Source: Chrysemys picta bellii
Lineage: Eukaryota; Chordata; Testudines; Emydidae
Reading direction: 5' to 3'
Assembly (NCBI RefSeq): GCF_011386835.1
Contig: NC_088796.1
Location: 66,229,468-66,293,467 of the forward strand
Length of the DNA: 64,000 nt
Below are positions 1 through 9,709 of the stretch, piece by piece. How positions within the stretch are numbered: the stretch's first letter is position 1; each line of letters opens with the position of its first letter. A program made the translations under genes and the position numbers. The notes beneath the pieces are model-generated. The model worked only from the letters and a program-made list of their open reading frames with translations. It did not search any database and was not told where the DNA came from.

Positions 1-611
1 CTTACTGAAGTTGTTAGCACTTGTCACATTGCTCACCTGTATGATACTCATCATTACAGGACACCTAGAATATGTTTACAGCTTGGGGCGAGGTTTCTTC
101 TGGGGACAGTTGTGGCCCTGCTTTGATCCATTCATTCTTCTACATGTTTACGCATTTCACTATTGCCACCCATATGTAATCCATCTCAACTTTTCCTGCA
201 ATGTGAATAAGGCCTCGCATTGCCATCTTGGCTGGTCAGGGAGTGGGCCACAGAACTGCCAGTGTAGCTGCACTTTGGTGCTGCAGATGGCGGAGAAAGA
301 GGAGGCTGATGTGCTGGTGCCAGGGTCTTCTACACTAGTTCTATTGACTGTTCCATGGGGGTATGTTCCTGTACTCTATCCTGCCTCTCCTCCTCTAGGA
401 ACCAGTTCATCAGTCTCTCCTTCTGCTGCAGAGACTACTCTTTTGCCCAGAGGAACCCCAACTGCTCCTCATTTCTCCACTCCATCCAAGCAAGCAGGTC
501 TTCCATGTTCCTCCCCTCTCTGGGGTTCTTGTTCTGCGGTCTTGATGGGATGCTTTCAGTCTCAGACTCCAAAAGTCCTGCCAATTCATTGAGAAATAGA
601 CCTCTGCTATA

Positions 612-2101
612 GAAAGCCACAATTTTGAACCTTTTAAACATTTAAGGTATGTAACTGTGTCCACGTTACATGCCGTGATTCTCAGAAAGCTGTTGCTGCC
701 CATGAGGATGGACCTGAGACACGTAATGGTGAGATAAACGCAATAGTATTTTTCATAAATTAAACTGTTCACCCTTTCATAAGGGGTTGGGGCATGGAAG
801 GAAAAGTCCTTCCCAAACGTTTTTCTTTTTCTTTCTTTAAGGCTGGTCAACCTATCGAGCATATGGTGGTATTTCAAGTGCCTGAATGGAAAAAGGAAGT
901 ATTTTTTTCAGTTCTGTGGTGGGGAACTCTCAATCTATGCCAGAGAGATTTTTATGAGAATGGCTACCCCACTGCGTATTAATCAATGGAGGGGTTTGGT
1001 GAGCTGTGATTATGTTCCTAACAGATTTGTCTCCTTATGAACCTCAAGGATCAGCTGGAATTCATGCTGCATCAGAAATTTCCTAGATTAAGATTCCAGG
1101 AGTGGGAGAAAATTGGAATGAAAATCAATAAAATTCTGAGTTAGGATAGAGAACTTCGATCCAAAAGGAGATTTGAACCCCAACCCCCACCTGTCAACAA
1201 AAGCCCTGCCTGTCTGCCTGCCTGACAGCTGTGAAATGAAGATGGAAGGAGAGAGACACTGCAACTTTACTAAATTTCCTTTGGCCCAGCACTGCAATAG
1301 AAACCTTCTTTCCGGATAACTTTAAGTGTATGATGGACTGTGCTCTGTTCCTCCACATGACTGGACCTCGCCCCACGCCTGCTCTGTGTGGCTCTGGAAG
1401 CCTGACATGTTCCAGGAAGGAAACGGAAATGCAAGGATACATTGCAACTTTACTAGTGTTTCTTGGACCCAGCACTGCCGAAGAAACACTTCCCCCCCAC
1501 CAACTTTAAAGCTATGATGCACTGCCCCAACACCACCTCCACTACATGCAGCACCTGAAGACTGCTGAGTCCTGGCAAAGAATAGGAAATGCAGGGAGAG
1601 ACACTGCAACTTTATAGACATTTCACAGACACAGTACTGAACTAGAAACCTGTTTCCCAGACAATTTTAAAGGTATGAAGGACTGTGCTCTGTTTCCTCC
1701 TGAGATCAGACCACCACCACCCTGCTCTGTGGGGGGACCATGAAATAGTCAGACAGAGGCAGACTGATTTTTATTTTCCAAAGTGTCTACAGAATGTGGT
1801 CTACAATGCAAGCCACACACCCTGTAATCATGGTTCTTCAGAGAACAGTTAATGTTTAAGAATTTTTTTTTTCTGGAGGCCCATTTTGGGGTAGCCATAA
1901 CAAAGGCTGTTATAAGAGGTGAAGCTGGAGGATGAGCATAACAATGGTGTGGTTTCAGCCCCATACCTCTCAGGCACAGACCAATGCATGGCATATTATC
2001 CAGGGAAGAGAAATATGTGGCTATTATGTCAAATGGCCTTAATTTTAAACATGGAATTTTAGCACTACAACAAGGAGGAGGGCAAGGGACATTCTAACTT
2101 A
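612..2101 (-). other. Putative intron of the Myb/SANT-like pseudogene
   Basis: The interval runs from the GTAAGT donor to the TTTCTATAG acceptor on the minus strand and separates the acidic-tail block from the C-terminal block. It has no convincing coding content and contains the three-unit tandem repeat at about 1240-1720. Boundaries are inferred from splice consensus alone; the acceptor is the weaker of the two. Confidence 0.35.
1240..1720. repeat. Three diverged tandem units of about 160-185 bp
   Basis: The anchor GCAACTTTA recurs at 1261, 1444 and 1606 (spacings 183 and 162). Each is followed in the same order by a CCCAGCACTG-like or CACAGTACTG-like block, a GAAACC/GAAACA block, an (A)ACTTTAAAG/ATTTTAAAG block, and ATGATGGACTG-like sequence. 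Units 1 and 3 also share GACTGTGCTCTGTT. The units are clearly homologous but substantially diverged, so the array is old. I do not recognise a named satellite. Confidence 0.75.
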
Positions 2102-2640
2102 CCAGCCTAGGCTTCTGCTCCCTGCCAAGGCACCAGTGCCTCTTCAGTGTTCTCCTCAAGGGTGTCTGTAACCTGATCCTGTGGGGACAGGTGCAGAATC
2201 TCCTCTTCCACCCTTTCTGGATCTTCAACAGGGTCCTCAATGTTCCAAGCTGCATCCTCACTCTCACCACTGTCCACTCAGACAATGAGCCTGGCAGGGT
2301 TCAGCAGCACTTGGTTAGCCAGAGTAGGGTCAGTACTGCGGGCCCTTGAAAGCACATGATCAAGTTCCTAGTAGAACAGGAGCCTCCCTGGACCAACGGT
2401 TGGAGTCATGGTCCTTCCTCCACAGGCACTTCAGGCAGTTCATTCATGTCCTGTACTGAATAGGAGTACAGTGAATGCTCACTTCCTCCAGCTTGTTTGA
2501 AATTTCACAATACAAGTTCCTGATGCCTTGGCCAAAATTGTGCATGATGCTGTACTCCACCCAGATAGGTGCTAAAACTCTTTGGGCCAGCTAGCTGCTC
2601 AGAGTTATTGCCATTGTCATCCACACTAGTGAACTTTCAA

Positions 2641-3149
2641 ACTGCAGCCGAATGGTGGTGAGGTGAGGTCAGTTCAGCATGCTCCTTCTGCTGCATAGAG
2701 CGGGAAGGAACCTTTATAGTTTGTGTATGGGTCAATAAGAAATGGATACAGTGCATTGTGGGAATGGGAGTGGAGGACCATTGAAATTTTAGATCTGGTA
2801 CCTGCCCCTTGTCCCCATCCACACTGGAAAGTGGGCCAGGTACAGGGATGTGCCATGGGTAACCTGTGCACTTACTCATACCCCTCAGATTAGCTTGGCC
2901 TCTACTTGCCCTGAGAGGGTATGGCACAATCATGCACCTGGACACATGTAGAATTCCTAGAGTAGGCATACCCTTTGACTTACCCTTCATTGGGGGGGAG
3001 GTGAATGAGGGTTGGGGTTCATTCCTTTCTGTTTATCTGATTTCTTCTTGCTTCCTGTGTCACAGTCTTTGGCATTTCATGATTATGGATGTTCTCCACA
3101 ATGCTCTCTCATTGATCTCTCACAAGGTCATGGCCAGGTAAAGAAACTG
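2641..3149. other. Unassigned sequence upstream of the pseudogene
   Basis: This could hold the 5' part of the Myb/SANT-like gene on the minus strand, since the domain's first helix is not evident below 2640, but I see no clear homology. Open frames here (2637-2990 minus, 2866-3141 plus) have no recognisable motif and overlap on opposite strands. Confidence 0.4.
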
Positions 3150-3405
3150 GATTTATGGGTTATTACAAGAATCTGTAACCCATTAATCCCCTCTTTCTGT
3201 CCTATGACTGCAGAAGTGTTAACAGGCCTTGAATGGTCCCTTGCAATATGTGTTAACTACTTATGCTAAACCATCTGTTCCACCTTGCATTTTGTCATGA
3301 CCCGTACCCTTCCAAGATCAGAAGAAGCTTGAAAGTTTGTCTCTCTCTCCAAAAGAAGTTGGTCCATTAAAATATATTATTTCTCCCATCTTGTCTCTCC
3401 AGTCT
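3150..3405 (+). repeat. Old interspersed repeat (GAAGTTGGTCCAATAAAA family)
   Basis: The stretch contains, in order, AGAAGTGTTAACAGGCC, GTGTTAACTACTTATGCTAAACC, GATCAGAAGAAGCTTGAAAG, GTTGGTCCATTAAAATATAT and CATCTTGTCTCTCC. I recognise this succession from a repeat abundant in turtle, crocodilian and bird genomes. Its class is uncertain to me. A second partial copy is at 9650-9705. Confidence 0.6.
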
Positions 3406-3409
3406 ACCC

Positions 3410-4950
3410 CCAGACATTTTAGGAACTTTGATCCTCCAAAAAATCTTTTTACGTGAGTGAGGCTTTGAATCATGCATTGGTCCAGTTACAGTATTTGAAC
3501 CTAGTCCTTCATTCCTTCCTACGGTAATATTCCCACAGATGTTAATGGAAGTTGACCTGAATAAAGACTGCACTCTGGACCTTTGTACGACACGTTATCA
3601 TGTAATGTCTTTTCAGTGGTGTACAAAGGGGTCATAAAGAGAATAATCCTAGTGACTGCAGAGAACAGGCAGATGGCTTTTAATTGGCACCCAATACAGT
3701 CCCAATGTCTGGGGTGTGCCAAAGGCAGAGTGAAAAAGGGAGGGGACCGTGACAGACTGCACTACATTCCAACTATTCCTTAGGGAACTGTAGACGGGCA
3801 AGGAATTAAGTTAGAGCAGCCATGAGGTTGCACTAATTTACCCCAGACTACTGAGACTACAGAGAGTAGAATTGCCTTAAAGCCACCTTTACTCCTGCAC
3901 ATCTGTTCCTGCACTTGAAACGGGAATTGAGGACACGTTATTTCCTTCAGAGCATAGGCATTTTCCTGATCCCCTGTTGTTCTTTTTTTATTTTTATTGA
4001 AAGTATAGTGACAACAGTGTAATACATTCTCAATATTTTTGTGCCATTAAACAAATATGGTTTGAAATAAACCAAAATACTTACACTGCATATAAGTGAC
4101 ATAATGGATATCTAGAGGCATAAGATCTCATTGAGTTATTAGTCTTTCATCCCTCTACCTCCCATATCTCGCTGTCTTTCTCTGATATCACAAACAAACC
4201 CATTATCTATCCTCTTCAACAAATGAAGGATAAAGTGACTTATCAAAATGTCTCTCCTCATGATGTTTACTGTTATCAATCAGCAAGCTCTGTCTTCCAT
4301 TTTCTTTGATTCAGATATAAAACTCTTGTTTTGAAGAGACGTTATCAGTCAGCATTAGGTTTAAAGTGCTATTTTTACCTATGGTTTGTGAAGAGTTTAT
4401 TTTTGTTTTTCATGTCTCATGTCCTTTTGTTCCAGGGTATTACTTACATTCGTAATTTTCTCTCTTTTTGCGAAATTAAGGTTGAGAAAATAGGTGGATG
4501 GACCACTGCAACAGTGATTGAAGATTTTAAAAGTAAAGTTATACATTGAAAACAGTGTTTTTAAAATGAAAAATAACAACCTTTGTATCATTCTCCATAA
4601 CAGAATAATTTTACCTGGCAGCCCAGAGCTTTACATTCAAAATGAAATAGGCAAAAGGATGAAGAAATGGAAGGGTGAATAGAGATGATAATAGGGTGTT
4701 AATGACATCCTATAAAATATTAATATACAAACAAGTGCATTCAAATACTAAGGAAATTATTTTCCCCATGTACAGCTATGGAACTATATATATATAAGTA
4801 ACAATATTACTGGTGGCAGCTCTTCCCTTAATTCATCCCTTTGTGTCCAAGCGCTGTTCACCTTATGCTATGCAAAATTCCTTGCTGTTTGGAAACCCAT
4901 AAAATATTCTATTTGAAAAAAAAATACACCCTGTTGTGAAGGTTTGAAAT
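3410..4950. other. Unassigned AT-rich DNA
   Basis: No gene, no terminal repeats and no recognisable repeat consensus were found. Open frames at 3367-3573, 3519-3722 and 3583-3783 overlap on both strands without family motifs and are treated as chance. Confidence 0.5.
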
Positions 4951-4954
4951 CATT

Positions 4955-5036
4955 GGTTTTAAATCATTTAAATCTTGTCTATTTATCAGATTTATCAAAG
5001 GTTTTAAATCATTTAAATCTTGTCTATTTATCAGAT
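4955..5036. repeat. Tandem duplication, 45-bp period
   Basis: A 37-bp sequence beginning GGTTTTAAATCATTTAAATC occurs at 4955-4991 and again, identically, at 5000-5036, with an 8-bp spacer between copies. The identity suggests a recent local duplication. Confidence 0.9.
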
Positions 5037-5039
5037 ACA

Positions 5040-6595
5040 AATTCAGGATTAAAAAGAAATCATTAGCATGCTTTCCTTCTCTGTAGAATATTTTTTCTGC
5101 ATCTGTATAATGTTGATGCTTCCATTTATCACTACACTTCTTGATTATTAGCAGTTATACTGATACTTAACTCTGCCAGAAACTCACATCTCTCTTTTTG
5201 TTCATCTCAGTATGTCTCCATGTCCTCTCTGATCTAATTTTAAAAATGACTCTTTTGCTCTGCACCGTAACTTTATTTGAGAACCACCATCAATTACTTT
5301 ACATTGATTATTGTCTAATTTGGCTGATTCTGACATCTCATCTCATGATATATGCCGATAACTTTTCAAAGTCTCCTCCATTAATATATACTTAATGGAA
5401 AAGAGACAAGTGTAGACAGGATGTCTGAAGTTCTTTTATCACACAAAAGCATTGATTAAGCAGGTTGAATCTGAATTCACTGAAATGAAGATTAATCTAT
5501 CATAATAACAGTAGAGTGTTCATCCTCAGAGGGACAGGGGTAGGAGTGAATTAAGTGATACCCAGTTGGATTTAGCTTCAAAAAGACCTTTTGCATTTTA
5601 GGATAGTTATTTGCAGCTTTGTTCATCTTTTTCTATTGAAAGCCTACCCAGGCAGATTGTAAATAGTTCCAAAGAAAGCCCAAACACTGGTATTGTGGTG
5701 ACACTATAGGGCTAAAAATATACAGTTCCATCACAAATGTACACTCAGTTGTCTTATGGGCAGGGAGGCTGCAGTACCAAACATTTGGTGACTCTTTTAA
5801 CACATGACTTTATTGACTAGTGAAAAATGCAGGTCCCTGTATTATTTATTCATATATGAAAGATCCATAAATAAGGAAACTGAAGCAAAGTGTCTTTATT
5901 CTTCTTTCAATCAAAATAGTAGGCATTAAAGGCCAGTTTTCACATACATGGGCATCCAATTGATATCCAAATCCATTTTCAACACATAATTTGTTTGAGT
6001 CTCCTTGCAACAATGATGTAGATGACAATTAACAGGATACCTGTTGTCTTGCTGCTATGAACAGAAGCAAAAGTAAGGTGGGGAAGACAAGTATTACTAT
6101 GCATTCCTAGAGCTCCTTCAACTGAATGCACTTAGAGCCGGTGGCTACTTTCCTTTTCTTTCTCTTCAAGAGATGTAGCCAAAAAAGAAAAAAGCTCTAA
6201 GATAGAGCACAATTATTACAGGGACATATCCCTCACTGGGAACCCACAACTAGCACCACACTCTCACATGTCCCCCACAATAGCTATTCAACCAAATTCA
6301 CATCACAGACTGGAGGTGAAAGAGAAAAAGGAGTGCCTTTGTCTCACTGTTATTCTCTTTGGAGTGAAATTCACTCCAGAGCAGAGGGCCCACACAATGT
6401 CCTATATACTTCTTAAGTCCTTGCATAGGAAAGAATTTCACCCTAGTATAAAGGGTTAGGGCATGGCCTTCTCCATCACTTAATTCCCACTCTGTGGGTG
6501 TACAGAGGGTGGATCAGCTGCCCAGAGGGACAGAGGGCATCTCCAAGCTGGCCTCATATACGTCAGTGAACAGAGAAGAGCTACTGTGACAGCTG
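5040..6595. other. Unassigned AT-rich DNA
   Basis: Nothing recognisable as a gene was found. The frame at 5198-5395 is hydrophobic and T-rich without a family signature. A short piece near 5860-5890 (AAGGAAACTGAAGCAAAG) resembles a MIR-type core but is too short to call. Confidence 0.5.
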
Positions 6596-6597
6596 AG

Positions 6598-6735
6598 TTT
6601 TTTGCTGCCACACCAGGGATTGATTAGGAGAGCTCTAGAGCTAAAAGCATGAACTGCTACCATCTGAGCTAAAGAGACAAGGTCCACTAGTGGGGCCAGT
6701 AATAACTCATATCCTCTACAGACCAGCACAGAGGG
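6598..6735 (-). repeat. Decayed tRNA-derived SINE
   Basis: On the minus strand, a GGCCCCACTAGTGGACCTTGT block is followed by TCTTTAGCTCAGATGGTAGC, which fits a tRNA A box (TAGCTCAGNTGG), then a CATGCTTTTAGCTCTAGAGC arm and AATCAATCCC in the place of a B box. The order matches a tRNA-headed SINE family. It is diverged; no target duplication was identified. Confidence 0.5.
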
Positions 6736-6862
6736 GGACTTGTAGTATCCACTCTCCAGCAGGTTACACTATGAGAATGGACAGCAGGGTTTTAGAGGAG
6801 GGACTATAAGATCAGTGTTGATGTAGACACAATTATCTTAATGCATTACACAAGTGACACAG

Positions 6863-7031
6863 CAACAGAGAGTCCTGTGGCACCTTTAAGACTAACAGAT
6901 GTATTGGACCATAAGCTTTCGTGGGTGAATGCCCACTTCGTCGGATGCATGCCACATCTTAAAGGTGCCACAGGACTCTCTGTTGCTTTTTTTACAGATC
7001 CAGACTAACACGGCTACCCCTCTGATACTTG
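6863..7031 (+). mobile_element. Foldback copy of a short turtle retroposon, 13-bp target duplication
   Basis: The insertion is flanked by ACAAGTGACACAG at 6850-6862 and 7032-7044, a perfect 13-bp duplication typical of LINE-mediated retroposition. In plus orientation it ends with CAGACTAACACGGCTACCCC and TCTGATACTT, the usual 3' end of this family. The 5' portion (6863 to about 6950, including AAGCTTTCGTGGGTGAATGC) is inverted relative to the 3' portion. A 31-bp arm at 6861-6891 is the exact reverse complement of 6957-6987. Confidence 0.85.
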
Positions 7032-7044
7032 ACAAGTGACACAG

Positions 7045-8245
7045 AGGATCTGAAACTACAGCTACAGCCATAAGCTGAAGTAGCAGTTTCATGGAAGGCT
7101 ACTTTGTGGCCCTGTGCACAGAAGCAAGATTTCATTTCCTCGGAATCCTGCTCCCTTACTCTCCCTCCCCCACATACACACACACTTGCATTTCACCTGC
7201 TCTGAGTTTAGACATTGTGAATTTCACATGAAGGGCTTCAATGGTAGATAGGGCCTTGTGCAGCTCTCCCCCGCCCCCAAATTGAGGTGAATTTCAACCT
7301 TAGGCCACAGAGTGTACACTTCACGAGGAAGTGCAAACTTCAGTATCAGCAGCACACATAAGTGTCAGTAATTATACAAATAAGTCTAAAGTGGTAGATC
7401 TCTAATCAGAATGAGCCACTGCTTCAAAACTTGCTTAGAAAAACCTGGTGAGACAGGTGATTCGTATCATTTACTGCAAACAACATCTCGGTGATATTTA
7501 GTCATGGAAAGATAAATCAGCACTTTTGTGTGTATGAGTTACATATCTTCTCCTTCTGCTTCTTCACACTGACTACAAAGGAGAGGGAAATGTTTTGAAA
7601 TCCCTCCCTTCAGTGAATCATAATTTAGGCTCTTCTAAACCAGATATACAGATTCACAGTTAGGCCAGCAGGGAAGGCTATAGTAATGTTACATTCTGCA
7701 ACTTTAACCCACTCCCAATGCTGAATACTTCACTATTAGGATGTTTAACAACTCTGCTGCTCAACTGTTGCTCATGCATTGCTTATTTTCTATTTGTATT
7801 TCAGAGGAGCAGAGAGCAGGTACATCAGTCAGCTATGTTTCTTTTTATATTGTAATACACCACAATGAGAAACCATTGGGAGGCCACAGAACGAGACCTA
7901 TTCATTTCCCATCCCATTTCCCACAACCCAGGGGGTAAGAGCACTTTGGTGCTGAAGTTAAAGGATTGAAATTATTCAGCTTGGGGCCAAAAATAGAAAA
8001 GAAAATGGAAATTTACATCAGGTCACTGTTTGTTAAAGTTTAAATATGCATAAAATATGTTTGAGACCTCTGTCATCTATACTGAGTGCAATGACAGATA
8101 GGGAGTTGAGTGTCTTCTTATCCCTTATTTACATATATAAAGTACTTATGCAGGGCAGGACAACAAAGTCAGCCGTTCTGCCCTGCACTGAAGTACTTTA
8201 TGTATGCAAATAAATCTGCATAGTATTTGGCTCCTTACACTGGAC
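7045..8245. other. Unassigned DNA with one short hairpin
   Basis: No gene was found. At about 8134-8200, an AAGTACTTATGCAGGGCAGG arm pairs imperfectly with CTGCCCTGCACTGAAGTACTT, so this may be a small MITE of the kind listed next. The rest has no recognisable content. Confidence 0.45.
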
Positions 8246-8248
8246 AGG

Positions 8249-8345
8249 ATTCTAATCTCACTTACACCATTTTTAAACTGATGTAACACTACTGACTTCA
8301 TTAGAATTATGCCTAATTTATTCTGGTGTAAATGAGATTAGAATC
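8249..8345. repeat. Palindromic amniote repeat
   Basis: GGATTCTAATCTCACTTACACC at the left pairs with GGTGTAAATGAGATTAGAATC at the right around a centre with CTGACTTCATTAG. This imperfect palindrome with a central CTGACTTCA motif is a familiar short foldback repeat of sauropsid genomes. Related pieces appear at 22316-22405 and 47547-47645. Confidence 0.6.
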
Positions 8346-8954
8346 AAGTCTACTCTGTTTATACAGATAGAGAGATCCTTTCAATCCTTCAGTTAATCCA
8401 TAGGGTGAAGGGTTCTTTCAGGCTCTTTGATTGCACAAGCTCTAAGGCTGTCTCCTGGGAAATGGGTTAGATTACAGTGAATTTTAAGAATATTCACATT
8501 TTTAATCCTCCATGATAGGAAGGGACTTTTTTCTAAGCACACCAGTAGCTATTATGGAGTTTTCCATCAATAATATAGGACATCTTCTATCTAGGGTTCC
8601 CACTTCTGGTCCAGCACATAAAATTACAGAAAATCTCTATTACAGCAACTGAACAATTATGAAGCAAACAGAAATTTTACCTGTATTGTTATTTGATTTC
8701 TGCTTTCACAGGAACATGGTTGCTTAAAGATACTTTACTTATATAATTATTTATCTCCGTTTATATGAAAGCCCCTATCCATTGCTCTCTGACTTTTATG
8801 AAAGCTAGCTCATCCACTATCAAAAATTAAACCCACATAAAAACAAAACTGACCTTTGCCTTCCCCACTAATAAGCACCATAATAACCAAATATCCATTC
8901 ATCTTAAAGCTCTCATTTTAATTCCTTGCCAAATTCCAGAGATTATAGGCTCTG

Positions 8955-9630
8955 GCTTCCTCCAGGCCCGGGGGGGTGCTCAACTCCCCGCTCTGCCTCA
9001 ATGCCGGCTCTGCAGCTCCCATTGGCCAGGAACTGCAACTAATGGGCATTGCAGGGGTGGCACCTGCTGGTGTGAGGGCAGCGTTTGGAGCCACCTTGCC
9101 ATGCCTCCACCTAGGAGCCGCAGGGACTTGGCAGCTGCTTCCTGGGAGCCATGGTAGGCATCGCCAGGACCCCGCCAACCCCTCCTACACCACAACCCCC
9201 TGCCCCAGCCTGGAGTCCCCTTCTGCACCCCAAACCCCTCACCCCCAGCCACACCCTCAGCCAGAGCCCTCACCCGCGTCCTGCACCCTAACCCCCTGCC
9301 CCTGCTGGGTGAAAGTGAATGAGGGGGGAGAGCAAGTGACAGAGGAAGGGGGTATGGAGCAAGTGGGGGGAAGGGCTTCAGAGAAGGGGCAGGGCAGGGG
9401 CAGGGCCTCAGTTTAGGTGCGGGGCAGAGGGTGGATCAGGGGTGTTCGGTTTTGTGCGATTAGAAAGTTGGCCACCCTACTCCTCCCCCTTCCTCCCAGC
9501 GCCTTCTGCATGCTATGAAACAGCTGATCACTGTGGGCAGGAGGCCCTGGGAGGGAGGGGGGGAACTGGCTGCCAGTGGGTGCTAAGCTCCCACTAATTT
9601 TTTTGGAGTACTCATGGAGTCAGCGCCATG
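8955..9630. repeat. GC-rich composite of turtle interspersed repeats
   Basis: This is a GC-rich island in AT-rich DNA. The left part (CTCAACTCCCCGCTCTGCC, then GCTCCCATTGGCCAGGAAC, then CACCTAGGAGCCGC) and C-rich CCTGCCCC-type tandem motifs match a repeat I know from turtles. At 9441-9478, GTGTTCGGTTTTGTGCGATT followed by GTTGGCCACCCTA is the terminal sequence of a hAT-like family. From 9480, CAGCTGATCACTG and GGAGTACTCATGGAGTCAGC mark the end of a further element. The open frame at 8976-9416 lies wholly inside this and is not a gene. Confidence 0.6.
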
Positions 9631-9649
9631 CCAGAGATATTAAGATGGG

Positions 9650-9705
9650 CTTTACCAGGTCCAATAAAAAGATATTACCTCACCCATCTTGTCTCTAATA
9701 ACCAA
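9650..9705 (+). repeat. Partial copy of the GTTGGTCCAATAAAA repeat
   Basis: AGGTCCAATAAAAAGATATT, then ACCTCACCCATCTTGTCTCT, corresponds to the 3' part of the copy at 3340-3405. Confidence 0.55.
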
Positions 9706-9709
9706 GTAT

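Larger units (their letters stand above)
200..2640 (-). pseudogene. Decayed Myb/SANT-like (trihelix) DNA-binding protein gene, two exon-like blocks
   Basis: Read on the minus strand, about 2560-2390 resembles the second half of a Myb/SANT-like trihelix domain: a segment like LYCEISNKLEE is followed by TPIQYRT, then CLKCLWRKDHDSN. Downstream, about 2375-2110, comes FY-stop-ELDHVLSRARSTD and an acidic tail rich in E and D (EDPVEDPERVEEE). A consensus-like donor (CTG|GTAAGT) lies at 2103/2102. A second block, about 606-200, reads DLLAWMEWRNEEQL and a Pro/Ser-rich end, like the C-terminal zipper tail of this family; a plausible acceptor (TTTCTATAG) sits at 607-608. The reading frame is broken: a TGA and then a frameshift inside the domain, a TAG before ELD, and a TGA before the acidic tail. 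Such ORFs are the accessory DNA-binding gene of Harbinger transposons and are multicopy in turtles, so transposon origin is likely but inferred. No Harbinger transposase was seen nearby. Confidence 0.6.

Noticed and set aside
11..592. 193-codon plus-strand frame
   Set aside because: It is antisense to the C-terminal block of the Myb/SANT-like pseudogene, and its own translation shows no domain.
1240..1720. CRISPR-like array
   Set aside because: Units are long (160-185 bp), diverged and contiguous, without short identical repeats and unique spacers, and the context is vertebrate.
8976..9416. 146-codon frame with Pro/Ser-rich translation
   Set aside because: It lies wholly in a GC-rich repeat composite, and the proline runs come from CCTGCCCC-type motifs.
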